Below the pieces are notes generated by a model that was not told where the DNA came from, searched no databases, and saw only the letters and a program-made list of their open reading frames with translations. A program made the position numbers and the translations under genes. From the NCBI GenBank assembly GCA_037447655.1, contig JBBHKE010002640.1, positions 608,696 through 672,695 on the forward strand: a stretch of DNA of 64,000 nucleotides. Direction: 5' to 3'. The stretch comes from Zygnema cylindricum. Its lineage: Eukaryota; Streptophyta; Zygnematophyceae; Zygnematales; Zygnemataceae. Of this stretch, positions 53,633 to 64,000 are shown in pieces. The stretch's first letter is position 1, and each line of letters begins with the position of its first letter.

Positions 53633-56333
53633 GGTCACGGGCCCTCCCTCACGGATCCCGGTGTTTAATGGGCAAAAGTATCTTTATTGGGCGGATTTGA
53701 CTAAGTCTTATTTGAAACAAGTGAAATTATATGATGTGATTTCTGGTATTCTTCCGGATACGGATCCGGAGTTTGGAAAGAAAAATGAAGATGCATTGCA
53801 TGTGTTGAAGTTACTTTTGTCAGAAGATCTTAACATGACATATATCAATATCTCTACGCCATCTGAAATATGGAAGGCCTTGAGTGAATCTTATGTCTTA
53901 GCTAGTGAGCAGAATGAGGTTGTTATTGCTGGAAAAATTTGGGACTATAAATATATTGGGGGTGACATGAACTCATATTGTAATGGCTTGAAACTTCTAT
54001 TATCGGAGAATGCATGTTCCGGGGGGAGTTTTCCTCCTTATCATCAAGCTATGATTCTAATGAGAGGGCTTCCTACGGAATATAGAGGAGCTGCGGAGCA
54101 GCTAAGACGGTTAGAGAAGAGTAAATGGAATATAGCAGTAGCTCAGGCTTATATCTTAGACGAAGAGGCAACTCAGATAGCATTAAATGGTGGTCAATCA
54201 GTTGTTGCTTAGAATGCACAGACATATAAGCCGGCTGGTTTTTCTGGAAACAGAAACTTTACCCCCAATCCGAATTATAGGCAATATGATAGGTGTGTCT
54301 ATTGCTTTGGTCAAGGTCATGTTTTCCGGCTGTGTCCGACATTTATAAAAGCGTGTGAAACAGGAATTTATCGTGCGGGATGGAGGGTGCGATCGGAGGA
54401 TTCATCACCAAAATTTCCGACATCAAAACTGCCGATTAAAAATGTGGCGTTCCTTGCATTTGATGAGACGTCACAAGATGAACGACCGGAAGGAAAGGAA
54501 GATGTGGTCGGATTTCCGCCATCGGATGATGACGATTTCTTTGCTCTTGAAAAAGATCTCATGGAGGGACCTCGAGAGAACGGATGGATTATGGACTCTG
54601 GATGCTCCTCCCACATGTGCGACAACCGGGCTTACTTCAAAACGCTTACTCCAATTCCCACTCGTCGAATTTATTACGCGGATGACAGCGGTGTGGAGGC
54701 TACGGCAAAAGGAAGCGTGGAGTTAGCTTGTGACATCAATGGTCAGATTGTAAAGAGAACCTTGCATGATGTTCTCTATATCCCAAAGTTTACAAAAAAA
54801 ATAATTTCCACTTCGGTAGCAGAAATGAAAGGTTTTGAAATTTTACAAAAGAATGGGAAAAAGGTAGTAAGCAAAGATGGGAAGGTAGCTTTGATAGGAA
54901 CTAGAGGCCCAAACTTGTTGTACCGAATGGACTTGGCTAATGAAATTGACTTTGCATACTCTACTGTCCTTCCGAAAAATGTTTTGTGGCATAAGAGGCT
55001 CGGTCATGTTCATCATGAAAGGCTTGATAAAATGGTAAAGCAAAATATGATAGATAGTGTTAAATTAGGACAAACAGATTCCCATGTATGTGATAAATGT
55101 GCTTTGGGAAAACTTCATAAGCTGCCACTACCTCAGACAGCGGATAACCGAGCAACGGATTTGCTGCAAATTATTCATTCGGATGTGTGGGGGCAATCAA
55201 AAGTTCCTTCACTCAGTGGCAACCGGTTTTTGGTCACTTTTACAGATGACTTCTCAAGATATAGCAAGGTTTACTTTATGAAAGAAAAGAGTGAAGTGCT
55301 CACTCACTTCAAGCATTTTCGGGTATGGGCCGAAAAACTTCATGGGAAACGGATCCTTTCCCTTCGGTCCGACAACGGAGGGGAATATATTTCTCATACA
55401 TTCTCTGAATATTTAAAAGAAAATGGCATTTCTCGACAATTTATAGTTCCTTATACTCCGGAGCAGAATGGAGAATCCGAAAGACTCAACCGAACTCTAA
55501 CAGAAAGTGCAAAATCTGTGTTACTAGATAAGGGAATAGATTTCAAATTTTGGGGTGAAGCTTTCTCCTGTGCGTCGTATATTAGAAATAGAATAGAGAC
55601 TAGAGCAGTAAAAGGGAAAACAACATATGAAGTGTGGACCGGAAGAAAACCGAATGTTAGTCACTTTCGGGTTTTTGCGAGTAAATGTTTTATTTTGGAT
55701 AATCTCCCTATTTCTAAGCTTAGTCCGAAATCGATTCCACGAATTTTTATAGGTTATGATGATGAATCCGTGGGCTATAAAGTATTTAATAGGGATAGGA
55801 ATACTCTTCAGACTGCTAGAAATATTCAGGTTAAAGAAAAGAGCAGATCGGTAGATGTTTTTGGTATGACAGATTTTGAAAAAGATTCCAAAATCATTGA
55901 ATATGTTATTTTTGAAAGTGTTCCTCTCGCTTCTTCTAGTCCCACTTTGGACCCTCCGGCAGGTCCCCTTGTGGAGAATCCTCCTCCTCCACCACCTCCT
56001 CCTCGGCGGCAACCTACGGATCCAACAATTCCAGCCTCAGATTTTCCGGGGGGAAAAAGGCAAAGCAGCAGGCTACGAAACTGTGAAGCTGCGCTATTTT
56101 CTGTCGGTTCAGTGGATCAGACTGAAAACTACGACGCTGCGAAACTGCGAAGCTGCGAAGCAGCAAAGTTGCGACGCTGCGAAGCTGCAAAGCTGCGACG
56201 CTGTGAAATTGCAAAGTTGCGACGCTGCGAAATTGCGAAGCTGCGAAACTGCTCTATTATCTGCCAGCATGATGGAACCAGTCACAATACAAGAAGCCTT
56301 TTCAGCTTCGGAAAAAGATCAATGGATCGCTGA
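53574..56333 (+). pseudogene. F2c Gag-protease-integrase frame with one internal TAG
   Basis: One frame runs from 53574 to 56333, broken only by TAG at 54210-54212 between capsid and nucleocapsid. Capsid starts MATAGASSSSS (59 bp within the LTR) and includes AGKIWDYKYIGGDMNSYC. The knuckle CVYCFGQGHVFRLC is complete (about 54295). Protease is WIMDSGCSSHM (about 54585). Integrase has WHKRLGH, CDKCALGK, HSDVWG, SDNGGEY and PEQNGESERLNRT. After about 56090 the frame enters a KLRRCEAA repeat and loses register with reverse transcriptase. Confidence 0.9.
56090..56262 (+). repeat. CTGCGAAG minisatellite in F2c pol linker
   Basis: GCTGCGAAR and GTTGCGACGCTG words are tandemly repeated over about 170 bp, encoding KLRRCEAA-like units in the linker between integrase and reverse transcriptase. 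Frame shifts from 0 to +1 across the array. F2b has no such array at this place. Confidence 0.8.
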
Positions 56334-57246
56334 GGCAAACGATGAAATGCGATCGATAATGGAGGCTCAAACTTAGGAGCTTGTGGAGCTTCCACCAGAC
56401 CGAAAAGCCATCGGCTGTAAGTGGGTCTTTAAAGTAAAGTTGAATCTAGATAACTCTATTGAAAGATATAACGCTAGGCTTGTTGCTAAAGGCTATAGTC
56501 AGAAGGAGGGAATTGACTATGAAGAGACTTTCTCTCCGGTTGTTCGGTTTCCAACCGTTAGAATTTTGTTGTCTTTAGCGGCCATTGAGGATATAGAATT
56601 ACATCAAATGGATGTTAAGATAGCTTTCTTCCATAAAGGTCTAAGGGAAGTAATTTAAATGAAGCAGCCTAAAATGTACAAAGAGACCGGAATAGAAAAT
56701 TTGGTCTGTAAACAGTTGAAATCCCTGTACGGTCTGAAACAAGCTCCACGTCAATGGAATCTGAAACTAGATGAGTTTCTAACCGGTCTTGGATTCATTA
56801 GGATTAGCTCAGATCACTCAGTTTATGTTATAAAAGAGGAAGATGGGATCATTTACATTGCTGTATATGTAGATGATTTGCTGTTGTTAAACAAGTCATT
56901 GAATTCAAGATTTGAGATGAAGGATTTAGGAGAGGTAAAGTATATTCTTGAAATTCAAGTAGAAAGGGATAGACATCGGAGAACAATCCATCTAACGCAG
57001 CTAGAAGCGATGGGAAATGTGCTTGAAAAGTTTGGAATGGCTGGGGCAAAGGGAAGTGCCACTCACATGGAATTTAAGCAGAAGGTGGAAGGCATGGAGA
57101 CCAATGAAGGATTCATCTTTGATGACATCTTGGATTCAGCGGAGGCAGATTTTATGGCCACCATTCCATACCGACAGATTGCTGGGAGCCTCATCTACTT
57201 TATGAACTGCACGAGGTCGGATATTGCAGCAGCAGTTGGTGTTTAA
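56263..57246 (+). pseudogene. F2c reverse transcriptase
   Basis: The frame shared with 55876-56376 continues through TAG (56374, replacing the Trp of TWELV) and a TAA at 56656. It has KAIGCKWVFKVKLNLDNSIERY, LYGLKQAPRQWNLKLDEFL and the catalytic box VYVDDLLLLNKS. It stops at 57246 within IAAAVGV. There are three inactivating changes in otherwise well-kept sequence. Confidence 0.88.
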
Positions 57247-57745
57247 TGTCGAAGTTTACAGAATCCGAGGAAGTCAGATTGGGAGGCAAAAAAGGGGGTT
57301 CTTCAATACCTTACAAGAACATGAAATCTTCGACTTGCTCTCGGTGAAGATGAAGTCAAAATTCAGACATGGAGCGATGCTAGCTACGGAAACATGCCAA
57401 GCGGCCGTTCCACAACCGGATTCATTTTAAAGATTGGAAGTGGAATATGCTGCTGGAGCAGCAAACTTCAAAAGGTAACAGCTCAGTCTACAATGGAGGC
57501 TGAATATATGTCAACGAGCTGAGCTGTCAAGGAGTTACTATGGGTGAAGTCTCTCCTTCAAGAACTTAATTTTATGCAATCTGGACCTAAAATAGTTTGG
57601 TGTGACGACCAGACAGCTATTGCGATTGCATCCAACCGGAGTCATCACTTCAAAAGCAAGCACATTGACATCAAGGTGCATTTTGTAAGAGAGAAGGTGA
57701 TGAACAGAATTTTGAAGCTCAGTTATCTTCCGGATGAGAAGATGT
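57247..57745 (+). pseudogene. F2c RNase H, frameshifted and C-terminally replaced
   Basis: SDASYGNMPSGRSTTGFILK and WSSKLQKVTAQSTMEAEYM are read across two frames, then VKSLLQELNFMQSG and HHFKSKHIDIKVHFVREKV. At LPDEKM (about 57742) the normal VADMLTKALPAPKL end is replaced by unrelated sequence up to the LTR. The polypurine tract is therefore also missing. Confidence 0.8.
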
Positions 57746-57984
57746 CAAGCTCGAGTGCTTTTCAGGCACACTTCTATATTACCGAGGATTTCCGTACCCT
57801 TCCTACCCGTACTGTTCTCAGAGTACGGAAAAGTGAGCGCAACCAGCCGGAAGGATTATGGTATTTCCTCAACTGAACCAGACGCACTTTATTTCGCGCC
57901 TAACGGAGGCCGGACGACAAAGTTCTACCGTCTCAAAGATCGCAGTTCCGTCGCATAGTACTAGCTTCCACCAGCCCCTACACT

Positions 57985-58895
57985 TGTTATTGTGCTGCTA
58001 TGTTGCTCTGATCTGACATCGCAGCTGCGCTGCTCTAATATCACAGCTGTGCTGACAGATCATAGCATTCATAGCTGTCATAGTAGTCGTAGCAGAGTCA
58101 TAGCAGCTATAACAGTTTGCGCAAGAAAGGTGTTTTGAATATGAGTCAGTTTGTGTGAAGATAAATTGACGAGGACATGATCTAGTGTGTATGTAAATTC
58201 GAAAGGGAGTACACAGATTTGGTGCACTCCAGGCACACGTGTCGGTCTGTGAGAAAGTCAAGTTTGGTTGTTTTAGAAGAAAAGGTACAGTTACATTTGA
58301 GGACCAAAGTTACACGTGGAGGTTCGTCTTCGGTGATGAAAGAATACGTGGAAATCGGACGAAGTCCACCGTCATTTTTGGAAGAGAAGTATTGACTGTA
58401 CCGTCATTTCAGCGGACGAACTTTAACCGCGTACTATTTCATTTCTAGCTGCTGTGTGATTGGTGGAAATAATTATGTGCATTCGACGGTGGGATTTGTT
58501 AATGTAGAGTAGTGTACCAATTGACCACGCTAGTTGTAGTACGGTGTGATCAACCGTAGGCTCACTTGTATATATAGGAGTTAGATTATTTTAGGAAAAG
58601 TAGGATTGTTGTGTAGGAAAAAACTGCGAAGCAGTTTTTGAGTGTGTTTGAATTATAAGATCATTGTGATCTTTTGGCAGAACTTTGTGAAATTTTGCAT
58701 GTGGTTTCTTTGGTGTATATTTAACATTGTGGAAAATTTGCAGACCTAGGGTGTTTCTGGTTTGCTTGGGGCTTCATTGTGAAGTTGGTTGTTTGTGGGA
58801 TTTCATGAGAGTTTCCTCTTTGCACAATTGATTATCATGGCAATTGCCGCTGCTTTTTCATCTTCTTCAGTGGTACCTGCTGCCTCAAATCAACA
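57985..58895 (+). repeat. F2c 3' LTR
   Basis: Homologous to 52731-53632 up to CAAATCAACA at 58895, including a silent gag start at 58838 (MAIAAAFSSSSV). Its left edge lacks the extra upstream repeat present in the 5' LTR. Confidence 0.82.
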
Positions 58896-59397
58896 CTATG
58901 TAATGCCGCGCGCAAGGAAACGTGGGATCCTGTAGGGTCTGTGAGGACTACGTCCCCCAATGTCCTCGCCGCGCCATGTAGAAAAACTAGTGTACCCCTA
59001 GATTGAGAACGTGGTGGTAGTATGTGCGACACCTCCCGCTTGACCTTGTAACCTGCTTCAGAACCCACGGCAACGATAGCATCCCGTACCATGTCGTGTG
59101 TTGTTGTCCGCTCCCCACCGTGTGAGCAACGTAGCAAATGTACCCCTTGCTCGTCTTTAGATTGACCACAAATGCAACGGGGCTTGCCTAAAAGAGAAGG
59201 GTGCGGCAAGCCAAGTCGTAAACGAAGCGCAACTGGAAATTGAGGAGAAGATAAACGGAGCGAAATGAAAATTGGTGTAGCAATAAGCTAAGCTCCAGCC
59301 CCAGGCATCGAGCACGATCGAAGTCGACTCCGCGCTTTAGCCATAGAGAGCGCCTGAAGGAGATCATTGAATTTGGCGGCGGCTACCTTATCGGCGA
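58896..59397 (-). pseudogene. C-terminal fragment of a non-LTR retrotransposon (LINE-like)
   Basis: The minus-strand frame (59209-58896) reads LGKPRCICGQSKDEQGVHLL then RCSHGGERTTTHDMVRDAI. This is the Cys-x-Cys ... His-x3-Cys ... His-Asp tail found after the reverse transcriptase of many LINE-like elements, followed by LADVVLTDPT-like sequence (LGDVVLTDPT). No reverse transcriptase core remains. F2c on the left and C1i on the right both adjoin it. Confidence 0.7.
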
Positions 59398-60910
59398 TGT
59401 GAGCTGAAATTATTAGATTTATATGGTATCTTCTAGGTCTTAATAGATCAATACAATAGGAAAAGAAAAGGGCGGACAGCTTGCCTCCACCTCCTCTCTC
59501 TACCCACCATACTTGTTGTAGTCACTGAGGGATAGAGAGGGTGGTTCAGCCATGCTGTCCAGTTAAGCAGGCAGGACTAAAGAGTGACTTATGTCACTCT
59601 CAACAAAAGGTTGACTCCGACAAGACTCGATCCTCCGACCGCCAGAGCGAGGCTTAGCCATCAGCTGTAACCGGTTTGTAGTTGAAGTTCGTTGAAATAC
59701 ATAGGGTGTGATATTTATTTAAACTGTGTTTTGATCATGTATCGGATTAACGGAATGACGAACGAAGGAACATAGAACCAAGTGATATATAGTGCAAACA
59801 TTATCTTGCACGAAACAAATGAATCGGACATTTGTTTCTACGACTAATATTGAATGTAGATTTGTGATCCGATGGCACATATCGCTGCCGAAATCGCAAA
59901 ATGGTCACCTTGGCGGTTTGAAGACGTCGCGTGACTTGGGAACACGTGTGTTGGATTGGCACGTGAAGCCGGTCCAATACGGGGTAGAATATGGAATATC
60001 TATACTCAAGCCGCCCGTAAGAAAAGGGTACGGACCCGCCAGTCTCAACATGGAGCTGGTGGCACAGTGGTAGCGTTCGCGGCACTGAAGTGAAAGGTCC
60101 AGGTTCGAACCGCCGGCTCAATTTTCCCAAGTGTGGGACATGCTGAATCAGATTTCAGGAAATCTAACATGAGTATCAGGAACAAGATTACGGATGGTTT
60201 GCCGGCGGCCCCGTGAGGGGTGTTGGATTGGCACGTGAAGCCGGTCCAATACGGGGTGAATATGGAATATCCATACTCGAATGCCCGTAAGAAAAGGGTA
60301 CGAACCCGCCAGTCTCAACATGGAGCTGGTGGCACAGTGGTAGTGCGTTCGGAGCTGAAGTGAATGGTCCCAGGTTCGAACCCTGGCCGGCTCAATTTTC
60401 CCAAGTGTGGGACATGCCGAATCTCGGATTTCTAGGAAATCTAACAACGTGGAGATATAACATTTGATCGGGGGAATTCCAGAGAATAGAAGGACGAGTT
60501 AAAAGTGGACACGCGTCCACTCAATGGCCTTGCCGTACACAAGCCGTAAAGAAAGTACATCGACAGTAGTACCTTTCTGTACCTTACATTCATTTGATTG
60601 GTCGTACGTCACAATATAGGGGTTGTGAGAGGGGTTTAAGACTAAGAGAATTTGGTAGGTAGTGACCTCCCTCCCTTAGAGAGTTTTGTAAAAACTTGGA
60701 ATCTTTGCCACTTCATAATTAATCGGCTGGTTGGTTATTTTCAGTGATTCTTTTTGCTACTGACTCACGGGAGTCCACACTGCACACGGGTGCAGTCAAA
60801 TTTTCCGTTTGCATTCTTGGGCAACACTGGTTGTGGCTTGAAGTGGGTTAGCTAAAAACTACCTAGAGGCTTCCTAAATTCTGTAGTCCAATGGAGGACA
60901 TTAAATTGCA
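59398..60910 (+). repeat. C1i 5' LTR (interrupted by a SINE dimer)
   Basis: It starts TGTGAGCTGAAATTATT and ends AAATTGCA directly before a perfect primer-binding site (60911-60925). The hairpin lies at 59485-59550 and an antisense tRNA-like segment at 59625-59700. Without the SINE it is about 1.0 kb, as for other C1 LTRs. Confidence 0.85.
59949..60446 (+). mobile_element. tRNA-derived SINE, tandem dimer with target duplication
   Basis: One partial and one fuller unit of the same 285-bp family, with tRNA-like heads at about 60053-60120 and 60323-60394. The second head is 72 nt, with acceptor GAGCTGG/CCGGCTC and T arm CCAGG-TTCGAAC-CCTGG. The flanks ACGTG (59944-59948 and 60447-60451) are a perfect 5-bp target duplication in the C1i LTR. 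This shows the dimer moved as one piece. Confidence 0.82.
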
Positions 60911-61120
60911 GGTTATGGGCCCACCCTCTAGGGTGCCCAACTTCAATGGATCTGGGTTCATCTATTCGGAAGCCATGATGATGGGGGCTTTGTGCCAAAA
61001 ACGATACTGGGGTATCGTCAGTGGACAAGTGAAACGTCCACCTTCGGGAACTCCACCATGATTTGTAGGAGTAAGGCTTCCTACAGCAGCTACTGCTTCA
61101 GCGGAGGAGGCGAAAAACTC
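60891..61120 (+). pseudogene. C1i gag 5' fragment
   Basis: The start codon at 60891 is 20 bp inside the LTR (MEDIKLQVMGPPSRVPNFNG). There is one stop (TGA for Arg in PPRFVG) near 61060. Homology ends at 61120 where C1j begins in the opposite direction. Confidence 0.82.
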
Positions 61121-62151
61121 TGTGTCCTCCATTGGACTACAGAGTACAGGAAGCCTCTCAATAGTTATTAACTAACCCACTTTCAATGGCAACCATTGCT
61201 ACCCAAGCAGACAAGCAGGCAATCAGAGTGCAACCTTTTGCATTTTGAACTCCCCTGATTTCGTAGGAAAAAAAATCTATGAAAACGCCCAACCAGGCGA
61301 TAAGTTATAAGCCGGCAAAAATGCCAATTTTATATAACCTCTAAGAGAGAGAGAAGACCATCTACCAGATTTTTCTAAGTCCTAGCTCCCTCTCACAACC
61401 CCTATCTACTAACTGTACGAACCAATCAGAATACTATAGAGTACATAAAAGAACTAATGCCGATGTACTTTTTGTATGACCTTTGTAGAACAAGGCCATT
61501 AAGCAAACGCGTGTCCATTTTCCACTTGTCCGTACGTTCCTCGGAATTCCCGTGATCAAATGTTATCTCTCCACGTGACGCCGGGTCATGCCACGTCACT
61601 AAATGCCAAAGTGACCATTCCGGGATTTCGGCGATGATGTGCGCCGTTGGATTTGACTCGAAATGCAATCTCAGCCGTTATAAATACTTGCGCGATATTT
61701 GTTTCGCTGTCGAAACAAAATGCGAGGTATCCGTTTCAATGTAGTATCGTACTTCGTACTTTATAAAACTGTATCTATTCATGACGTATAGAGTTTCAGT
61801 TAAATGTATTTGTTCCCTCCTAAATAAATATATATCTATCACATACTATAGCATTTAGCATTGATCCTAGTCTAATAGGATAAAGCTGACCGCTATCGGC
61901 CAACTTGACGAACGGCAGGTACCGGGATCAAATCCCGGGTCCGTTAGGAATATTTTTTGTAACCTACTAAAAAAAATTGCCGGTTGAACTAAGGCAGCCA
62001 TGGATCAACCACCTTCTCTAGCCTTCAGTGACTACAATAAGTATAGGGGCTAGAGAGAAGAGGTGGAGTTAGGTTGTCGGTCCTTTTCTTTTCTTTTTAT
62101 ACTAACATATTTAAACCTAGAAAATACTTTAGAAATCTATTAATTTTAACA
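61121..62151 (-). repeat. C1j 3' LTR (minus)
   Basis: On the minus strand it begins TGTTAAAATTAATAG at 62151 after the polypurine tract and ends GGAGGACACA at 61121, somewhat short of the usual ATTGCA end. It contains the hairpin (62005-62065) and a plus-strand tRNA-like segment with an A-box match (TAGTCTAATAG, 61868-61878), a B-box match (GATCAAATC, 61926-61934) and a perfect CCGGG/CCCGG T-stem. Confidence 0.82.
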
Positions 62152-62164
62152 CTCCCCTTATTTT
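62152..62164 (-). other. Polypurine tract of C1j
   Basis: AAAATAAGGGGAG on the minus strand, adjoining the LTR start and identical to C1h. Confidence 0.88.
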
Positions 62165-64000
62165 CTAGTCTAATTTTACCTTCAGTTTTAGTCCACATTT
62201 TTCTGTACAGTATTTCAATTTTGGAGAGGGCACTGGTTTTATCATCATATCAGCCACCATTTCCTCATCAAATCTATATACAAGATTCACAATCTTATTC
62301 TCAACTTTTTCCCTCACAAAACTCAATCTTATGTCCATATGCTTAACTTTAAAATGATGTTTTGGATTAGCTTCAATTGCAATGGCAGCTTGATTATCAC
62401 AAAACACTTCATGGACTCCCTCCTTCATATACCCCAGTTCTTGCAGCAAGGATTTGACCCACATCAACTCTTTCACAGCAGAACAAGAGGCCATGTACTG
62501 TGCCTCCATAGTAGACTGAGCAACCACCTTTTGCTGCTTACTGCTCCAACAGCATGCACTTTCCCCAACATACAACACATATCCAGAAGTGCATCTTCTC
62601 ATAGGTGCGTCCCCATAACTGGCATCACTCCAAGTAGTGATGTCAGTGTGCTCCCCTCCCAAATGCAACCATAACTCTTTAGTTCCCACCAAATATCTCA
62701 TGACTCTCTTGGCTACCTCCCAGTCTCTCTTCCTAGGATCATTAAGACTCCTACTGAGTACTCCAACTGCTGCCGCTATGTCCCGCCTGGTACAGTTCAT
62801 AAAATAGATTAAACTTCTTACGACCTGTCTATAAGGGATAGACTTCACAAACTCTCTCTCCTCTGGACTCATCTGATCATCTAAGTTCATCACTCCTCCT
62901 TCTACACTCCCATCACTTACTTTTTTCAAGTCCATGGGAGTGGTACAAGTGTTAGTATTTTCCATCTGGAATTTCTCAACCATATTACCTATTCCTTCTT
63001 TCTGAGTAAGTCTGATAATCTTCTTCCCCGTAGCTCTCTCCATTTGATTCCCCAAAATATATCTTGTCTCCCCTAAATCCTTCATATCAAATCTGCTTCT
63101 AAGATCTTTCTTTAACTTATTGATCTTTTCCAAAGATTTACTCAACACAAGAAGATCATCCACATAAATTGCAATAAAAATGACACCATTCTCATCTTCA
63201 AACATATAGATAGAATGGTCAGAGTTGATACGGATATATCCTAGACCAGTAATAAACTCATATAGTTTCTTATTCCACTTTCGGGGAGCCTGCTTCAGTC
63301 CACATAAGGACTTTATGAGCCTTCAGACTTTGCTCTCTTATCTTTCTTCCACGAACCCCTCAGGTTGTCTCATGAAAATTTCTTCCTCTAACTCACCATT
63401 AAGAATAGCAGTCATAATATCCATCTGGTGAATTTCTATGTCTTCCGCTGCTGCCAGACTGAGGAGAATCCTTACTGATGGGAACCGAACAACTAGAGCA
63501 AAGGTCTCCTCATAGTCAATCCCCTCCTTTTGGGTGAACTCCTTCGCTACTAATCGAGCCTTATATCTCTCAATGGTATAATCTGGGTGTTGTTTTAGTT
63601 TAAATACCCATTTACAGCCAATAGGTGTTTTTTCTAGAGGACAATCCACTAGTTCCCAAGTATTTGCTTCCATGATAGAGGCCATTTCATCATTTCTGGC
63701 TCTAATCCATCTTTCTTTCTTCGAACTATTCACTGCCTGTGAGTAAGACTAAGGCTCATTTGGGTGAGATAGCTTAGTTACCTTATGATCTGTTTGTTTT
63801 TCCAGTATCCTTTTGCTGCTCCTCCCTCCCTCAAACTCGGAAGTGGGAATGGATGGAAGTCTTGGATTTCTCTTCACTGTCATATCGGCTCCCCTGTGTA
63901 TGGAAGCCGGTTATTGTCCCAGTTCTTCTATCTCCTCGAAGTCCATATGAGTATGTGAGGATTACGGTGAGTCTCTTGTATCTTTGACCTCCCCCGAATC
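62165..64000 (-). pseudogene. C1j pol, partial: linker, reverse transcriptase, RNase H
   Basis: RNase H and the C-terminal reverse transcriptase are open from 63205 to 62165 (IYVDDLLVLSKSLEK, TWSDASYGDAPMRR, STMEAQYMA, MMIKPVPSPKL, stop). The N-terminal reverse transcriptase is open at 63733-63338 (IGCKWVFKLKQHPDYTIERY, DYEETFALVVRFPSVRI). One frameshift and a stop fall between them near 63330, and a TAG at about 63751 (EP.SYSQAV) precedes them. The linker upstream reads SEFEGGRSSKRILEKQ, which fixes the frame that C1h has lost. Gag and integrase lie beyond the window. Confidence 0.88.

Larger units (their letters stand above)
52640..58895 (+). mobile_element. F2c: near full-length copia retrotransposon
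   Basis: LTRs end at 53632 and 58895, both in TCAAATCAACA. The LTR start is uncertain: homology between the two copies begins at about 52725 and 57979, but the 5' copy extends further. The order is gag, protease, integrase, reverse transcriptase, RNase H. The 3' LTR abuts a LINE remnant; no target duplication was recognised. Single-base changes between LTRs are scattered and few, so it is fairly young. Confidence 0.85.

Noticed and set aside
54195-54230. Programmed stop-codon readthrough at the F2c gag TAG
   Set aside because: The context after TAG (AAT GCA) is not a known readthrough signal, and other F2 copies give no support. Kept only as an oddity of this copy.
60323-60394. Functional tRNA gene
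   Set aside because: The cloverleaf can be drawn, but position 33 is not U, the head belongs to a repeated composite and sits in an LTR; SINE head preferred.

Overview
Kind of genome. This is eukaryotic nuclear DNA, almost certainly from the green lineage (a streptophyte alga or an early-diverging land plant; inference). Almost all of it is nested Ty1/copia-type LTR retrotransposons. The primer-binding sites read GGTTATGGGCCCACC, the complement of the anticodon-arm part of initiator tRNA-Met. The CACC end fits the plant form of that tRNA better than the animal form as I remember it. The only convincing host gene is a spliced cytochrome b561 gene at 29.46-31.83 kb. No rRNA, CRISPR, bacterial operon or complete tRNA gene was seen.

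Element families (names are mine). C1 is a copia family whose LTR runs TGTTGAAA...TTTCA or ATTGCA, with Gag starting MEVSEFQVMGPPS. F2 is a second copia family with Gag starting MSTST or MATAG. F3 is known only from LTRs. A/B is a separate LTR-element family with Gag, two CCHC knuckles and an aspartic protease. Copy A goes on into a cytosine-5 DNA-methyltransferase-like domain, and copy B carries a degenerate PHD-finger-like remnant. The window also holds a tRNA-derived SINE that occurs as tandem dimers, a non-LTR retroelement tail and a long foldback element.

Layout. 1-9.66 kb: C1a (+), with its 3' LTR split by F2a (-, 2572-8698, TSD CTTGA). 9.66-12.69 kb: C1b (-), its LTR broken by inverted SINE dimers around a third C1 LTR (C1c). 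12.7-18.37 kb: F2b (+), its 3' LTR split by solo LTR C1d (TSD ATAGG), itself split by solo LTR C1e. 18.4-22.2 kb: C1f, an F3 LTR and C1g. 22.2-27.5 kb: element A. 28.02-28.87 kb: foldback element. 29.46-31.83 kb: host b561 gene. 32.1-36.4 kb: unannotated. 36.4-37.7 kb: F3 solo LTR and an old copia stub. 37.8-51.3 kb: element B (-), interrupted by the youngest element, C1h (39626-45985). 52.6-58.9 kb: F2c (+). 58.9-59.4 kb: LINE tail. 59.4-61.1 kb: C1i with a SINE dimer in its LTR. 61.1-64 kb: C1j (-), running off the window.

Main novelties. (1) In both copia families the gag start codon lies inside the LTR, and the half-tRNA primer-binding site is read as Gag codons in the same phase. (2) An LTR element family carries a DNA methyltransferase domain, a probable PHD finger, CpG-dense 20-bp repeats in its LTR and telomere-box-like repeats in its leader. 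(3) C1 LTRs share two structures near their 5' end: a hairpin with variable stem and invariant loop, and an antisense tRNA-like segment whose T-stem covaries.
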